NCBI RefSeq assembly: GCF_900129235.1
Contig: NZ_FQUV01000006.1
Coordinates: 186,001-250,000, forward strand
DNA length: 64,000 bases
Reading direction: 5' to 3'
DNA from: Litoreibacter ascidiaceicola
GTDB lineage: Bacteria > Pseudomonadota > Alphaproteobacteria > Rhodobacterales > Rhodobacteraceae
Both the position numbers and the translations under genes were made by a program. Position 1 is the first letter of the stretch. The number at the start of each line of letters is the position of its first letter. Shown piece after piece: positions 49,328-58,804 of the stretch. Under the pieces are notes generated by a model. It saw only the letters and a list, made by a program, of their open reading frames with translations. It was not told the DNA's origin and made no database searches.

Positions 49328-50106
49328 CGGCCTTTCCAGACCGGATCGCGCTTTTCAGCAAAAGCCTTTGCGCCCTCAAGCTGATCTTCGCTGGAATAGA
49401 GCCGTTTCACCGTCTCGAACTGGCTGCCGGTGATCTTGTCCATCGTGTCTTGGAACTTCTCGTCCTCGGCCTCGCGCACGATTTCTTTGATCGCGGCATA
49501 GACCAGCGGCGGGCCGGAGGCGAGCAGGCGGGCCATGTCCCACGCTTCCTCCATCAGCTTATCGGCGGGGTGGATGTGGTTAACGATGCCCCAGCCGCGC
49601 GCCTCCTCGGCGTCGAACCAGCGACCGGTGAACAGCAATTCCATGGCGATGTGGTAGGGGATGCGCTTTGGCAGCTTAACGGAGGCCGCGTCGGCGACGG
49701 TGCCGGAGCGGATTTCGGGCAGCGCGAAGGTGGCGTGATCGGCGGCGAGGATGATGTCGGCGGAAAGAGCCAGTTCCAGCCCGCCGCCACAGGCGATGCC
49801 GTTCACGGCGGCGATGACGGGCTTGTTGAGGTTGGGCAACTCCTGCAACCCGCCGAAGCCGCCGACGCCGTAGTCGCCGTCGACGGCGTCGCCATCGGCG
49901 GCAGCTTTCAGATCCCAGCCGGGGCAGAAAAACTTGTCGCCCGCGCCGGTGATTATAGCCACGCGCAGGTCGGGATCGTCGCGGAAATCGGCAAAGACAT
50001 CGCCCATGATGCGGGAGGTCGCGAGGTCGATGGCGTTTGCCTTGGGGCGGTCGAGCGTGACTTCGAGAATGGTGCCTTCGCGGCGGGTTTTGATCGGGTT
50101 GGTCAT
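49324..50106 (-). CDS. enoyl-CoA hydratase/isomerase, CaiD-like
   Basis: 260 residues. Crotonase fold with oxyanion-hole segments FFCPGWDLKAA and ACGGGLELALSAD; the Glu in LPEIRSGTVAD fits catalysis. It resembles carnitinyl-CoA dehydratase (CaiD). The start at 50106 has GGAGGACCCC and overlaps the upstream ligase gene by 4 bp. It is the last gene of a four-gene operon, so it probably hydrates the enoyl-CoA made by the upstream dehydrogenase. Confidence 0.88.
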   Translation of the reverse strand: MTNPIKTRREGTILEVTLDRPKANAIDLATSRIMGDVFADFRDDPDLRVAIITGAGDKFFCPGWDLKAAADGDAVDGDYGVGGFGGLQELPNLNKPVIAAVNGIACGGGLELALSADIILAADHATFALPEIRSGTVADAASVKLPKRIPYHIAMELLFTGRWFDAEEARGWGIVNHIHPADKLMEEAWDMARLLASGPPLVYAAIKEIVREAEDEKFQDTMDKITGSQFETVKRLYSSEDQLEGAKAFAEKRDPVWKGR

Positions 50107-52124
50107 GGGGTCCTCCGGATGAGTGCGTCTGCTGCGACGGCGCTGTCTGGGCCGCAGATGAGGGGGTTTACCTCGACCTCCGCCACTGCGCCGTCTTGGG
50201 CAATGACATAGGATTGGATGGCAAGGATTGCGTTGGTGATTGCGTCGATGTCGCAAGGGGCCGCACCGCGATAGCCGGTGAGCAAGGGATACATTCTAAG
50301 GCGTGTTAGAGCCTGTTTTATATCTTCCGGCGTGCTGGGGATCAGTACGGATTGGGTGTCGTTCAACAGCTCTGTCAGGATGCCGCCTGCGCCGATGGTT
50401 AACAGGTAGCCATGGGCGGGGTCTTGGGTGACGCCGACCAAAAGCTCCGCGCCTGCGTCGCACATTTCTTCGACGTGGAAGGAGGTGGCGTTGGTCATGC
50501 TGTCCATCGCGTCGCGCACCTCGGCGCGGGAATTGCAGTCGAGGATCACGCCGCCGACATCGGACTTGTGGGCCATGCCCTCGGCCTTGACCACAACGGG
50601 GAAGGTCAGCGCGTCGAGGCCGGTTGCGCTGTGGTTGGTCTGGATCGCGTTGGGGACCGACAGGCCGTGATGTGCGAGGGCGGCTTTGGCGTCGAACTCG
50701 GACAGGGTTTCGGTGTTCTCAGCCAGCGGGCGTTTGAGCACGGGCTCGGCGGAAGGTGTGTTTCGTGGGCTTGAAGCGGCCTCAACGGCGTTCAGGGCCT
50801 CGGCCAATCCGGCGAAGGGGATCACGTCGCCGTCCATAAGCTGCGTCGCGATGGCCTCGGGCATGAGTTCGGGGAGGGTGGCGACAACCGCGACGGGCTT
50901 GCCGGTGGCTTTGCGCATCCGCAGGGCGGCGTTGGTGGCGCAGGCCCAATCGGACGGGTCGCAGATATCGCCGCGCGGGTAGTCGAGGACCACTAGCGTC
51001 AGCGCGATATGCGGGGCGGCCATGGCGGACCACGCGGCGGTCATCGCGTCCTCGTCCCGCCAGATATAGGTGTGATAGTCGAGCGGGTTGGCGAGGGCGA
51101 CCTTGGGGCCGAGGGCACTAAACAGGCTCTGTTTCTGCTCAGAAGTGAGTTTCGGGAAGCTCAGATCGTGATGCTCGGCCATGTCGGCGACCAGCGATGC
51201 CTCGCCGCCGGAACAACTGATGGAGGAGATCTGGTTGGAGGCGAGCGGCCCCGTGACGTGCAGCAGTTTGAGGGTCTCCAGAAAACTGGGCAGGTCGGGG
51301 GATCGCAGGATGCCAAGCCGGTCGAGGAACGCCTGCGCGGCGGTGTCGCCACCTGCAAGCGACGCGGTGTGGCTGATTGTAGCGGCCTGCGCGTGGGTGG
51401 ATTTGCCGACTTTGAGCGCGACCAGGGGGACGGATTTGGCGTGCGCTTTGGCGGCGAGAGCCTCCCAATGGGTCAGGTCACCGAAGCCTTCTATATGCAG
51501 GCCGATAGCGGTGACGCGGGGATCGTCGAGTAGAGCCAAAGCGATATGCGCTTGTGTAGTCTGTGCCTGATTTCCAGCGGTGATCATGTAGCCGATGGGC
51601 AAGCCGCGCGTCTGCATCGTCATGTTGATCGAAATGTTGGAGGATTGCGTGAGGACCGCGACGCCACTTTCAAGGCGCTTGCAGCCGTGCTGGTCGGGCC
51701 AGACGGCGACGCCATCCAGCGCGTTGATGAAGCCGTAGCAGTTGGGACCGAGAATCGGCATGTCGCCTGCGGCCTTGAGCAAACGGGCCTGAGCGTCGGT
51801 GCCGGAAATGTCCTCGCCACTGGCCTCGGCGTAGCCGGAGGCGAAGCAGACCGCGCCGCCTGCGTCGAGCTTTCGCATACGTTCGACCGCGCCGATGGTC
51901 GCCTCGCGGTTGATGCCAATGAAGGCGGCGTCGGGGACTTCTGGAAGGTCAATTACGCTGGGATAGGCTCTGATTCCGGCGATTTCCTTCTTAACTGGAT
52001 GGACGGCGTAGAGCGAGCCTTGATAGCCGAATTTCTTCGCTTGATGCAGCACGGCCTCGCCCCATGCCCCACCGCCGATGACGGCGAGGGATTTGGGGTT
52101 CAGGAGGCGCGACAGGTCAGGCAC
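50103..52124 (-). CDS. NDP-forming acyl-CoA synthetase family protein
   Basis: 673 residues from a GTG. The N-terminal CoA-binding domain (about 1-130, AVIGGGAWGEAVL) and succinyl-CoA-synthetase-like domains carry the phospho-His site ATISHTASLAG (about residue 250). The C-terminal ATP-grasp domain (about 470-673) contains VVKAEGMAHKSDVGGV. It should convert a carboxylic acid to its CoA thioester with ATP giving ADP and phosphate, or run the reverse. The substrate is inferred from the operon. It overlaps the neighbours by 8 and 4 bp. Confidence 0.88.
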   Translation of the reverse strand: MPDLSRLLNPKSLAVIGGGAWGEAVLHQAKKFGYQGSLYAVHPVKKEIAGIRAYPSVIDLPEVPDAAFIGINREATIGAVERMRKLDAGGAVCFASGYAEASGEDISGTDAQARLLKAAGDMPILGPNCYGFINALDGVAVWPDQHGCKRLESGVAVLTQSSNISINMTMQTRGLPIGYMITAGNQAQTTQAHIALALLDDPRVTAIGLHIEGFGDLTHWEALAAKAHAKSVPLVALKVGKSTHAQAATISHTASLAGGDTAAQAFLDRLGILRSPDLPSFLETLKLLHVTGPLASNQISSISCSGGEASLVADMAEHHDLSFPKLTSEQKQSLFSALGPKVALANPLDYHTYIWRDEDAMTAAWSAMAAPHIALTLVVLDYPRGDICDPSDWACATNAALRMRKATGKPVAVVATLPELMPEAIATQLMDGDVIPFAGLAEALNAVEAASSPRNTPSAEPVLKRPLAENTETLSEFDAKAALAHHGLSVPNAIQTNHSATGLDALTFPVVVKAEGMAHKSDVGGVILDCNSRAEVRDAMDSMTNATSFHVEEMCDAGAELLVGVTQDPAHGYLLTIGAGGILTELLNDTQSVLIPSTPEDIKQALTRLRMYPLLTGYRGAAPCDIDAITNAILAIQSYVIAQDGAVAEVEVNPLICGPDSAVAADALIRRTP

Positions 52125-53280
52125 CGAGCGCCCTCAGCAGGTCGCGGCTGATGATGTGGCGCTGGATCTCGGAGGTGCCGTCCCAGATGCGTTCCACCCT
52201 TGCGTCGCGCCAGAACCGTTCCAGCGGGAAGTCGTCCATCAGGCCCATGCCACCGTGAATCTGGATCGCGGCATCGGTGACGCGGCCCAGCATCTCGGAG
52301 GCGTAAAGCTTGGCCGACGCGATTTCGCGGTTCGATGGCAGACCCTTGTCGAGTCTATCGGCGGCGGCGAGGGTGAGCAGGTCGGCGGCGTCAATCTCGG
52401 TGATCATGTCGGCGAGTTGAAAGCTGACGCCTTGGAACTTGCCAATTGGCTGGCCGAATTGTTCCCGCTCTGCGGCGTAGCTCAGCGCGTAGTCGAACAC
52501 GCGGCGGGCACGGCCGACGGACATGGTGGCGACGGTGATGCGGGTTGCGTAGAGCCATGTGTTCATCACCTCGAAGCCGCCATCGACCTGCCCCAGAACC
52601 TGAGCGTCAGGCAGACGACAATCGTCGAAGTCGAGGATCATGTTCTTGTAGCCGCGATGCGACACGGATTTGTAGCCGCCGCGGATGGTGAAGCCGGGGG
52701 TGCCGCGATCGACCAGAAACGCGGTAATCCGCTTTTTAGGGCCTTTTGGCGTATCGTCTTCGCCGGTGGCGATGAAAACGATGAAGAAGTCGGCATGGTC
52801 AGCGCCGGAAATGAAATGCTTGGTGCCGTTCACCACCCAATCGCCGCCATCACGGACAGCGGCGCATTTCATGCCGCGTATGTCGGAGCCGGCGCCGGGT
52901 TCCGTCATAGCGAGGGCGTCCATGCGTTCCCCGCGCACGGCGGGCATAAGGTAGCGTTCCTTCTGGTCGCCTTCGCAGGCCATCAGGATGTTCTGCGGTC
53001 GGCCAAAGAAATGGTTGAGCGCCATGGAGCCGCGGCCCAATTCACGCTCGACGAGCGCAAAATCAAGGTGGCTGAGACCTGCGCAACCGACGCTTTCGGG
53101 GAAGTTGCAGGCGTAAAATCCTAGGTTTAGGGTCTTTTGCTTGATGTCTTGCGCGATCTCGTGCGGCACCTCGCCTGTGCGTTCCACCAGTTCTTCATGC
53201 GGGTAGATTTCCTTTTCCACGAAGCTGCGGACGGTGGAGACGATCATCTCCTGCTCTTCGGTCAGTCCATATTGCATCAA
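52117..53280 (-). CDS. acyl-CoA dehydrogenase, CaiA-like
   Basis: 387 residues. FAD-dependent acyl-CoA dehydrogenase with AMTEPGAGSDIRGM and the C-terminal IQIHGGMGLMDDFPLERFWRD region; the catalytic base is expected near GTSEIQ. Length and N-terminus (YGLTEEQEMIVSTVRSFVEKE) are close to crotonobetainyl-CoA reductase/dehydrogenase CaiA. It oxidises an acyl-CoA that the adjacent hydratase can hydrate. Overlaps the aldolase gene by 4 bp. Confidence 0.9.
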   Translation of the reverse strand: MMQYGLTEEQEMIVSTVRSFVEKEIYPHEELVERTGEVPHEIAQDIKQKTLNLGFYACNFPESVGCAGLSHLDFALVERELGRGSMALNHFFGRPQNILMACEGDQKERYLMPAVRGERMDALAMTEPGAGSDIRGMKCAAVRDGGDWVVNGTKHFISGADHADFFIVFIATGEDDTPKGPKKRITAFLVDRGTPGFTIRGGYKSVSHRGYKNMILDFDDCRLPDAQVLGQVDGGFEVMNTWLYATRITVATMSVGRARRVFDYALSYAAEREQFGQPIGKFQGVSFQLADMITEIDAADLLTLAAADRLDKGLPSNREIASAKLYASEMLGRVTDAAIQIHGGMGLMDDFPLERFWRDARVERIWDGTSEIQRHIISRDLLRALGA

Positions 53281-54026
53281 GTCGCGTAATCCGGTTGTTC
53301 TGTGTCGAGGATGGCCTTGAGTTCGGCCAAGTGGCGGATGTCTTGTTCGGGGTAGTTTTCGATTTCATCGGCGGTTTTTGCGGCGATGTCGTCGGGTAGG
53401 ATCGACAGCGGGCGGCCTGTTTGCAGGGCGCGGATGTAGACCTCGCAGGCGCGTTCGAAGAAATACATGCGGTTGAAGGTGTCGGCCACAGTGTCGCCGA
53501 TGACCATGATGCCGTGGTTGCCCATGATCATGACCTTCTTTTTGGGGTCGGTGAACAGCTGGGCGCAGCGCTCGCCCTCTTCCTCGAAGGCCAGCCCGCC
53601 GTAGCTGTCATCGACCACCTGACGGTCGTAAAACATGGCGGCGTTTTGATCGAGCGGGGGGAGGATTTTGTCCTCCAGACAGGCAAGGACCGTGGCGTGG
53701 ATGGAGTGGATGTGCATCGCGCATCGGGCGTGCGGGCAGTGGCGGTGAAGCCCGCCATGCAGGCCCCAAGCGGTCGGATCGGGCGCGTTAGGGCCTTTTA
53801 GCGTGTCCGGATCATTGGCGTCGATCACCAGCATGTCGGAGGCCTTGATCCGCGAGAAATGCACCTGATTGGGGTTCATCAAGAACTTGGTGCCGTCGTC
53901 GTTAATGGCGAAGGAGAAGTGGTTGGACACGCCTTCATGCATGTTCAGTCGCGCGGTCCAGCGGAAGGCGGCGGCGAGGTCGACCCGCTCCGCCCAGTGT
54001 TCGATATTTGCGTGTGTTCCGTCCAT
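53277..54026 (-). CDS. class II aldolase/adducin-family protein
   Basis: 249 residues. The zinc-binding histidines are in MHIHSIHAT, and NHGIMVIGD is typical. The family includes fuculose-phosphate aldolases and non-enzymatic adducin-like proteins. As first gene of the operon with acyl-CoA dehydrogenase, ligase and hydratase it may cleave a hydroxylated intermediate, but no such step is known to me. Divergent from the adenine deaminase gene. Confidence 0.87.
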   Translation of the reverse strand: MDGTHANIEHWAERVDLAAAFRWTARLNMHEGVSNHFSFAINDDGTKFLMNPNQVHFSRIKASDMLVIDANDPDTLKGPNAPDPTAWGLHGGLHRHCPHARCAMHIHSIHATVLACLEDKILPPLDQNAAMFYDRQVVDDSYGGLAFEEEGERCAQLFTDPKKKVMIMGNHGIMVIGDTVADTFNRMYFFERACEVYIRALQTGRPLSILPDDIAAKTADEIENYPEQDIRHLAELKAILDTEQPDYAT

Positions 54027-54092
54027 GTCATGCTCCTTTCACTTTGGGCAAGTAAGGCATTTTGGGCGCGATATGACTAGCGATTTTGCGAC

Positions 54093-54120
54093 TTGCACCC
54101 GTGGGCAAAGTCTGGACAAT
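54093..54120 (+). promoter_or_regulatory. possible promoter of the adenine deaminase gene
   Basis: TTGCAC (54093-54098) and GACAAT (54115-54120) are 16 bp apart. The transcription start would fall at or just before the ATG at 54127, implying a leaderless or near-leaderless mRNA if both are right. Confidence 0.35.
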
Positions 54121-54126
54121 TGGAAC

Positions 54127-55929
54127 ATGGAACACCAACCCCTCAAATCATGGGCCGACAGCGCTGCAACCTTGGTTGCCGTTGCGGCTGGTCGTGCGCC
54201 TGCGGATATGGTTCTGCGTGGCGGGAAAGTCGTGAACGTGCATACGCGGGAGGTGCTGGACGGCTGGCAGGTTGCCATCAGCGCCGGGCGGTTCGCCTAT
54301 GTCGGGCCGGATGCCACGCATTGCATCGGGCCGGATACAGATGTGATTGAGTTGGGCGGGCGCTACCTGATTCCGGGGCTGTGCGACGGGCATATGCATA
54401 TTGAATCGGGGATGCTGACCCCTGCGGAGTTTGCCAGCGCGGTGATCCCGCATGGCACCACGACGATGTTCACCGACCCGCACGAGATTGCCAATGTGCT
54501 AGGGCTTCGGGGTGTGAAGCTTATGCATGATGAGGCTCTGATCCAGCCCATTTCGATCTATACGCAGATGCCAAGCTGCGCGCCCTCCGCGCCCGGTTTG
54601 GAAACCACGGGGTATGAGATTGGCCCCGATGACGTGGCCGAGGCGATGACATGGCCGGGGATTATCGGGCTTGGAGAGATGATGAACTTCCCTGGCGTAG
54701 TGAATGGCAGCCAGCAGATGTTGGCAGAGATCGCGGCGACGCAGAATGCGGGGAAAACTGTGGGCGGGCATTATGCCTCGCCTGATTTGGGGCCTGACTT
54801 TCATGCTTATGCGGCGGGTGGCCCTGCGGATGATCATGAAGGCACCTGCGAGGCGGACGCGATTGCGCGGGTGCGGCAGGGGATGCGGTCGATGATGCGT
54901 CTGGGCAGCGCGTGGTATGACGTGGAGACGCAGATCACGGCGGTGACGAAAAAGGGTCTGGATTCGCGGAATTTCATCTTGTGCACGGATGATTGCCATT
55001 CCGGCACCTTGATGAATGACGGGCATATGAATCGCGTTGTGCGTCATGCGATTGAATGCGGCTGCGATCCGCTGGTGGCGTTGCAGATGGCGACGATCAA
55101 CACCGCAACACATTTCGGGGTGGAGCGGGAATTGGGCTCCATCGCGCCGGGGCGGCGGGCTGATTTGATTGTGACGTCTGACCTGCGGGAGTTGCCGATT
55201 GAGCGGGTGATCGCGCAGGGGCGGACCGTGGCGGAGGGGGGCGAGATTTCCGTGACCTGCCCGCATCTGGACTGGCCGGAGGATGTGCGGCAGACGGTGC
55301 ATTTGGGGCGTGAATTAAGCACGGCTGACTTCGAGATTAGGGCACCTGACGGGGCGAAGACCGTCACGGCCAAGGTGATTGGTGTGGTCGAAAACCAAGC
55401 GCCAACGGAAGCCCTGAAACGCACGATAGTGGTGAAACAGGGTCTATTAAAGCCTGAAGATGCTGTTTGCCAAATTGCTTTGGTCGAACGGCACCGAGGC
55501 ACCGGCGAGGTGGTCAACGCATTGGTTGAAGGCTTCGGGTATGAGGGCAAGATGGCGATGGCGTCGACCGTGGCGCATGACAGCCACCACATGATCGTCG
55601 TCGGCACCGACCGCGCGCAGATGGCGCTGGCGGCGAACCGCTTGGCGGAGGTCGGCGGCGGGGTCACCGTCTGGAAAGACGGCGAAGAACTGGCCTTGGT
55701 CGAACTGCCGATTGCCGGGCTTATGTCTGACCGCCCCGCCAAGGAAGTTGCCGCCAAGGCCGACAAAATGGTCGCTGCCATGCAGGCCTGCGGCTGCACA
55801 TTGAACAACGCGTATATGCAGCATTCGTTGCTTGCGCTCGTGGTCATTCCATCGCTTCGGATATCCGATTTGGGGTTGGTGGACGTGACCAAATTTGAAC
55901 TGACAGAATTGATAGAGGAAACTCAATGA
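54127..55929 (+). CDS. ade: adenine deaminase
   Basis: 600 residues. Amidohydrolase with the metal site CDGHMHIESGML and downstream HGTTTMFTDPHEIANV, then CTDDCHSGTL and the C-terminal subdomain typical of bacterial Ade. It deaminates adenine to hypoxanthine. The chosen ATG gives the normal family length; an in-frame ATG at 54073 would add 18 residues. The amn start overlaps its stop (ATGA), so the two act in one pathway: AMP to adenine to hypoxanthine. Confidence 0.93.
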   Translation: MEHQPLKSWADSAATLVAVAAGRAPADMVLRGGKVVNVHTREVLDGWQVAISAGRFAYVGPDATHCIGPDTDVIELGGRYLIPGLCDGHMHIESGMLTPAEFASAVIPHGTTTMFTDPHEIANVLGLRGVKLMHDEALIQPISIYTQMPSCAPSAPGLETTGYEIGPDDVAEAMTWPGIIGLGEMMNFPGVVNGSQQMLAEIAATQNAGKTVGGHYASPDLGPDFHAYAAGGPADDHEGTCEADAIARVRQGMRSMMRLGSAWYDVETQITAVTKKGLDSRNFILCTDDCHSGTLMNDGHMNRVVRHAIECGCDPLVALQMATINTATHFGVERELGSIAPGRRADLIVTSDLRELPIERVIAQGRTVAEGGEISVTCPHLDWPEDVRQTVHLGRELSTADFEIRAPDGAKTVTAKVIGVVENQAPTEALKRTIVVKQGLLKPEDAVCQIALVERHRGTGEVVNALVEGFGYEGKMAMASTVAHDSHHMIVVGTDRAQMALAANRLAEVGGGVTVWKDGEELALVELPIAGLMSDRPAKEVAAKADKMVAAMQACGCTLNNAYMQHSLLALVVIPSLRISDLGLVDVTKFELTELIEETQ

Positions 55930-57410
55930 ACGGCACCGATGCCAATCTACCCATTCGCACGCCTGATACCCCGCCCGCGGAACTTTTCAGCGACCCGAAG
56001 GCCGCAGTTCAACGCTTGTGTGAGCTATATGAGAAGGCGGCCTCTTTCCTGATCGAACGGTTTCGCGACAGCCTTGAGGGCAATCCGCCCGCCGAACGCT
56101 ACCGCGCTTTTTATCCGGAAATCACGATCACGACGCAGAGCTTCGCCAAGATTGACAGCCGTTTGAGCTTTGGCCACGTTGCCAAGCCCGGAGTCTATTC
56201 GACCACTGTGACACGACCAGACCTGTTTCAATATTATCTGGAACAACAGATTCAACTGTTGGTCGACAATCACGGGGTTTCGGTGGAAATCGGCGTGTCT
56301 ACGACCCCGATGCCGATGCACTTCGCCGTGGCGAACGCGACCGACCTGACGGTGCCGCAAGACGGGGCGATGGATTTCACTTTGCGTGATGTGTTCGACG
56401 TGCCAGATTTGGCGACGACCAATGATGATATTGTGAACGGCACGCTCAAAGAGATGGCGGATTTTCCCGCGCCGCTGGCACCCTTTACGGCGCAGCGCAT
56501 CGACTATTCACTGGCGCGCTTGTCGCATTATACGGCGACGGCGGCGGAGCATTTCCAGAACCACGTTTTGTTCACGAACTACCAATTCTACGTTGAGGAG
56601 TTCGAAGCCTACGCGCGACAGATGTTGGCCGACCCCGACAGCGGGTACACGGCTTTCGTGAGCACGGGGAACCACGTGCTGACAGAGGCCGATGGAGTCA
56701 TTCCTACGACCGAGAAAACGCCGCAGATGCCGACCTATCATCTGAAGCGCAAGCATGGCTCTGGCATCACTTTGGTGAATATCGGGGTCGGGCCGTCTAA
56801 TGCCAAAACAGCGACGGATCATATCGCGGTATTGCGCCCACATGCGTGGTTGATGGTGGGGCATTGCGCGGGCTTACGGAACTCTCAAAGTCTGGGTGAT
56901 TTCGTGCTGGCGCATGCCTATCTGCGCGAGGATCACGTGCTGGACGATGACCTGCCTGTTTGGGTGCCAATTCCGGCGCTGGCGGAGATCCAGATCGCCT
57001 TGGAGAAGAGCGTGGCCGAGATTACGCAATTTGAAGGGTTCGATTTGAAGCGGATCATGCGGACGGGGACGGTGGCGACGATTGATAATCGTAACTGGGA
57101 GTTGCGCGACCAGTCCGGTCCGGTTCAGCGGTTAAGCCAGTCCCGCGCGATTGCGTTGGATATGGAGAGCGCGACGATTGCTGCCAACGGGTTCCGGTTT
57201 CGCGTGCCCTATGGGACGTTGCTATGTGTGTCCGACAAGCCGCTGCATGGGGAGTTGAAGCTGCCCGGCATGGCCTCTGACTTCTATAAAACGCAGGTTT
57301 CGCGACACCTTTTGATCGGAATTCGCGCGATGGAGCATCTGCGAGAAATGCCGTTAGAGCGGCTCCATTCGCGGAAATTACGCAGTTTTGCGGAAACTGC
57401 GTTCCTTTGA
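55926..57410 (+). CDS. amn: AMP nucleosidase
   Basis: 494 residues, normal length. The N-terminal AMP-binding domain (about 1-180) has RFRDSLEGNPP and YPEITI. The C-terminal nucleoside-phosphorylase-like domain has TLVNIGVGPSNAKTATDH, MVGHCAGLRNSQSLGD, ALDMESATIAANG and CVSDKPLHGELKLPG. It splits AMP into adenine and ribose 5-phosphate. Coupled to ade by 4 bp. The usual control in other bacteria is by ATP and phosphate, which cannot be read here. Confidence 0.95.
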   Translation: MNGTDANLPIRTPDTPPAELFSDPKAAVQRLCELYEKAASFLIERFRDSLEGNPPAERYRAFYPEITITTQSFAKIDSRLSFGHVAKPGVYSTTVTRPDLFQYYLEQQIQLLVDNHGVSVEIGVSTTPMPMHFAVANATDLTVPQDGAMDFTLRDVFDVPDLATTNDDIVNGTLKEMADFPAPLAPFTAQRIDYSLARLSHYTATAAEHFQNHVLFTNYQFYVEEFEAYARQMLADPDSGYTAFVSTGNHVLTEADGVIPTTEKTPQMPTYHLKRKHGSGITLVNIGVGPSNAKTATDHIAVLRPHAWLMVGHCAGLRNSQSLGDFVLAHAYLREDHVLDDDLPVWVPIPALAEIQIALEKSVAEITQFEGFDLKRIMRTGTVATIDNRNWELRDQSGPVQRLSQSRAIALDMESATIAANGFRFRVPYGTLLCVSDKPLHGELKLPGMASDFYKTQVSRHLLIGIRAMEHLREMPLERLHSRKLRSFAETAFL

Positions 57411-57543
57411 CCCTAGGTAAACTGCGAAAAAACGTGAAAAAGAAGGGGTTTTTGCACACTAATTGTTGTGCGACCCCTCAATATTCAGTTAGGTTCTCGC
57501 GATAACACCCCAAAGGTGGGGCAATAGAGAGGGAGCAGAGCTC

Positions 57544-57834
57544 ATGGCAACGAAACCTATGACCAAAACACAATTGGTCGCAGCATTGGCTGAAGAAGCA
57601 GGCACCGACAAGAAGGGCGCAGCTGCTTCCTTGGACGGTCTGATCGCAATCATCACCCGCGAAGTATCTGGCGGTGGCGCAGTGACCCTGCCCGGCGTTG
57701 GCAAAATCTACTGCCGCGAACGTCCGGCACGTATGGTTCGCAACCCCGCCACTGGCGAGCAAATTTCTAAAGACGCTGACAAGGTGGTCAAAATGACTAT
57801 CGCGAAAGCTCTGAAAGACAGCGTAAACGGCTAA
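57544..57834 (+). CDS. HU-family DNA-binding protein
   Basis: 96 residues. HU/IHF fold with TKTQLVAALAEEAGTDKK at the N-terminus and the DNA-binding arm CRERPARMVRNPATGEQI. It compacts DNA and is usually abundant. The ribosome site GGGAG precedes the ATG, and a strong terminator follows. The 133 bp upstream are AT-rich, with a promoter-like TTGTGC but no clear -10. Confidence 0.93.
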   Translation: MATKPMTKTQLVAALAEEAGTDKKGAAASLDGLIAIITREVSGGGAVTLPGVGKIYCRERPARMVRNPATGEQISKDADKVVKMTIAKALKDSVNG

Positions 57835-57859
57835 TCGCCAGCTACGGTTTCAGATTTAG

Positions 57860-57883
57860 GGGTCGCCTTCGGGCGGCCCTTTT
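57860..57883 (+). terminator. intrinsic terminator of the HU gene with UUCG loop
   Basis: Stem GGGTCGCC / GGCGGCCC (one G-T pair) closed by the very stable TTCG tetraloop and followed by TTTTCTTTT, 25 bp after the stop. Confidence 0.85.
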
Positions 57884-57934
57884 CTTTTGCGCCTAATCGC
57901 GTGAAAGTGCCGCGAAACAGGCAAGGATTTCGGC

Positions 57935-58804
57935 GTGGATTTTAGAGCGATTTTGATGGGGCTGGCCTTTGCCCTGATGTGGTCCAGCGCCTTCACCTCG
58001 GCGCGGATTATCGTGGCAGATGCCCCGCCGCTCTATTCGCTGAGTTTGCGGTTTTTGATTTCGGGATTGCTTGGCATTTTGATTGCCAAGATGCTGGGGC
58101 AAACGTGGAAGTTGACCCGTGCGCAATGGCGGGCGACGTGGATTTTTGGGATTTGCCAGAATGCGCTGTATTTGGGTCTGAACTTCGTCGCCATGCAATG
58201 GATCGAGGCGTCGCTTGCGGCGATCATTGCATCGACCATGCCACTGCTGGTGGCATTGGTGGGATGGCTTGTGTTCAAGGACCGCGTGCCATTGATAGGC
58301 ATGATCGGATTAGTCGCGGGGATCGCGGGCGTTGTGCTGATCATGGGCAGCCGGATCAGTGGCGGCGTCGATGTTTTGGGCGTCGTGTTCTGCTTGATCG
58401 GGGCCATGGCGCTGACCTTTGCGACCTTGTCGGTGAAAGGTGCCGCATCAGGCGGGAACGTGTTGATGATCGTCGGGCTGCAAATGCTGGTCGGATCGGC
58501 CTGCCTGTTTGCCGTCGCGGTGCCGTTGGAGACATGGGATGTGACCCTGAGCCCGACATGGATCGCGGCCTTCGTTTACACAACGTTGGTGCCCGGGCTT
58601 TTGGCGACATGGGTCTGGTTCATGCTGGTAGGCCGCGTCGGGGCAGTGAAAGCGTCAACCTTCCACTTCCTCAACCCCGTCTTTGGTGTCGGGATCGCGG
58701 CTGTGCTGCTTGGCGAGAGCATCGGCATGACCGACCTGATCGGCGTGTTGATTATCGCCGGTGGCATCCTTGCGGTGCAACTGGCGAAGCAAAAGATAAT
58801 TTAG
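57935..58804 (+). CDS. EamA-family (DMT) transporter
   Basis: 289 residues from a GTG, with ten hydrophobic helices in two EamA repeats (N-terminal [19 protein letters not shown]-terminal [17 protein letters not shown]). Drug/metabolite superfamily; exports or imports small metabolites, substrate unknown. Its stop overlaps that of the convergent aroC by 4 bp. Confidence 0.88.
   Translation: MDFRAILMGLAFALMWSSAFTSARIIVADAPPLYSLSLRFLISGLLGILIAKMLGQTWKLTRAQWRATWIFGICQNALYLGLNFVAMQWIEASLAAIIASTMPLLVALVGWLVFKDRVPLIGMIGLVAGIAGVVLIMGSRISGGVDVLGVVFCLIGAMALTFATLSVKGAASGGNVLMIVGLQMLVGSACLFAVAVPLETWDVTLSPTWIAAFVYTTLVPGLLATWVWFMLVGRVGAVKASTFHFLNPVFGVGIAAVLLGESIGMTDLIGVLIIAGGILAVQLAKQKII

Noticed and set aside
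54499-55302. 267-codon minus-strand frame inside adenine deaminase
   Set aside because: Arg/His/Pro-rich antisense shadow of ade; no conserved motif.
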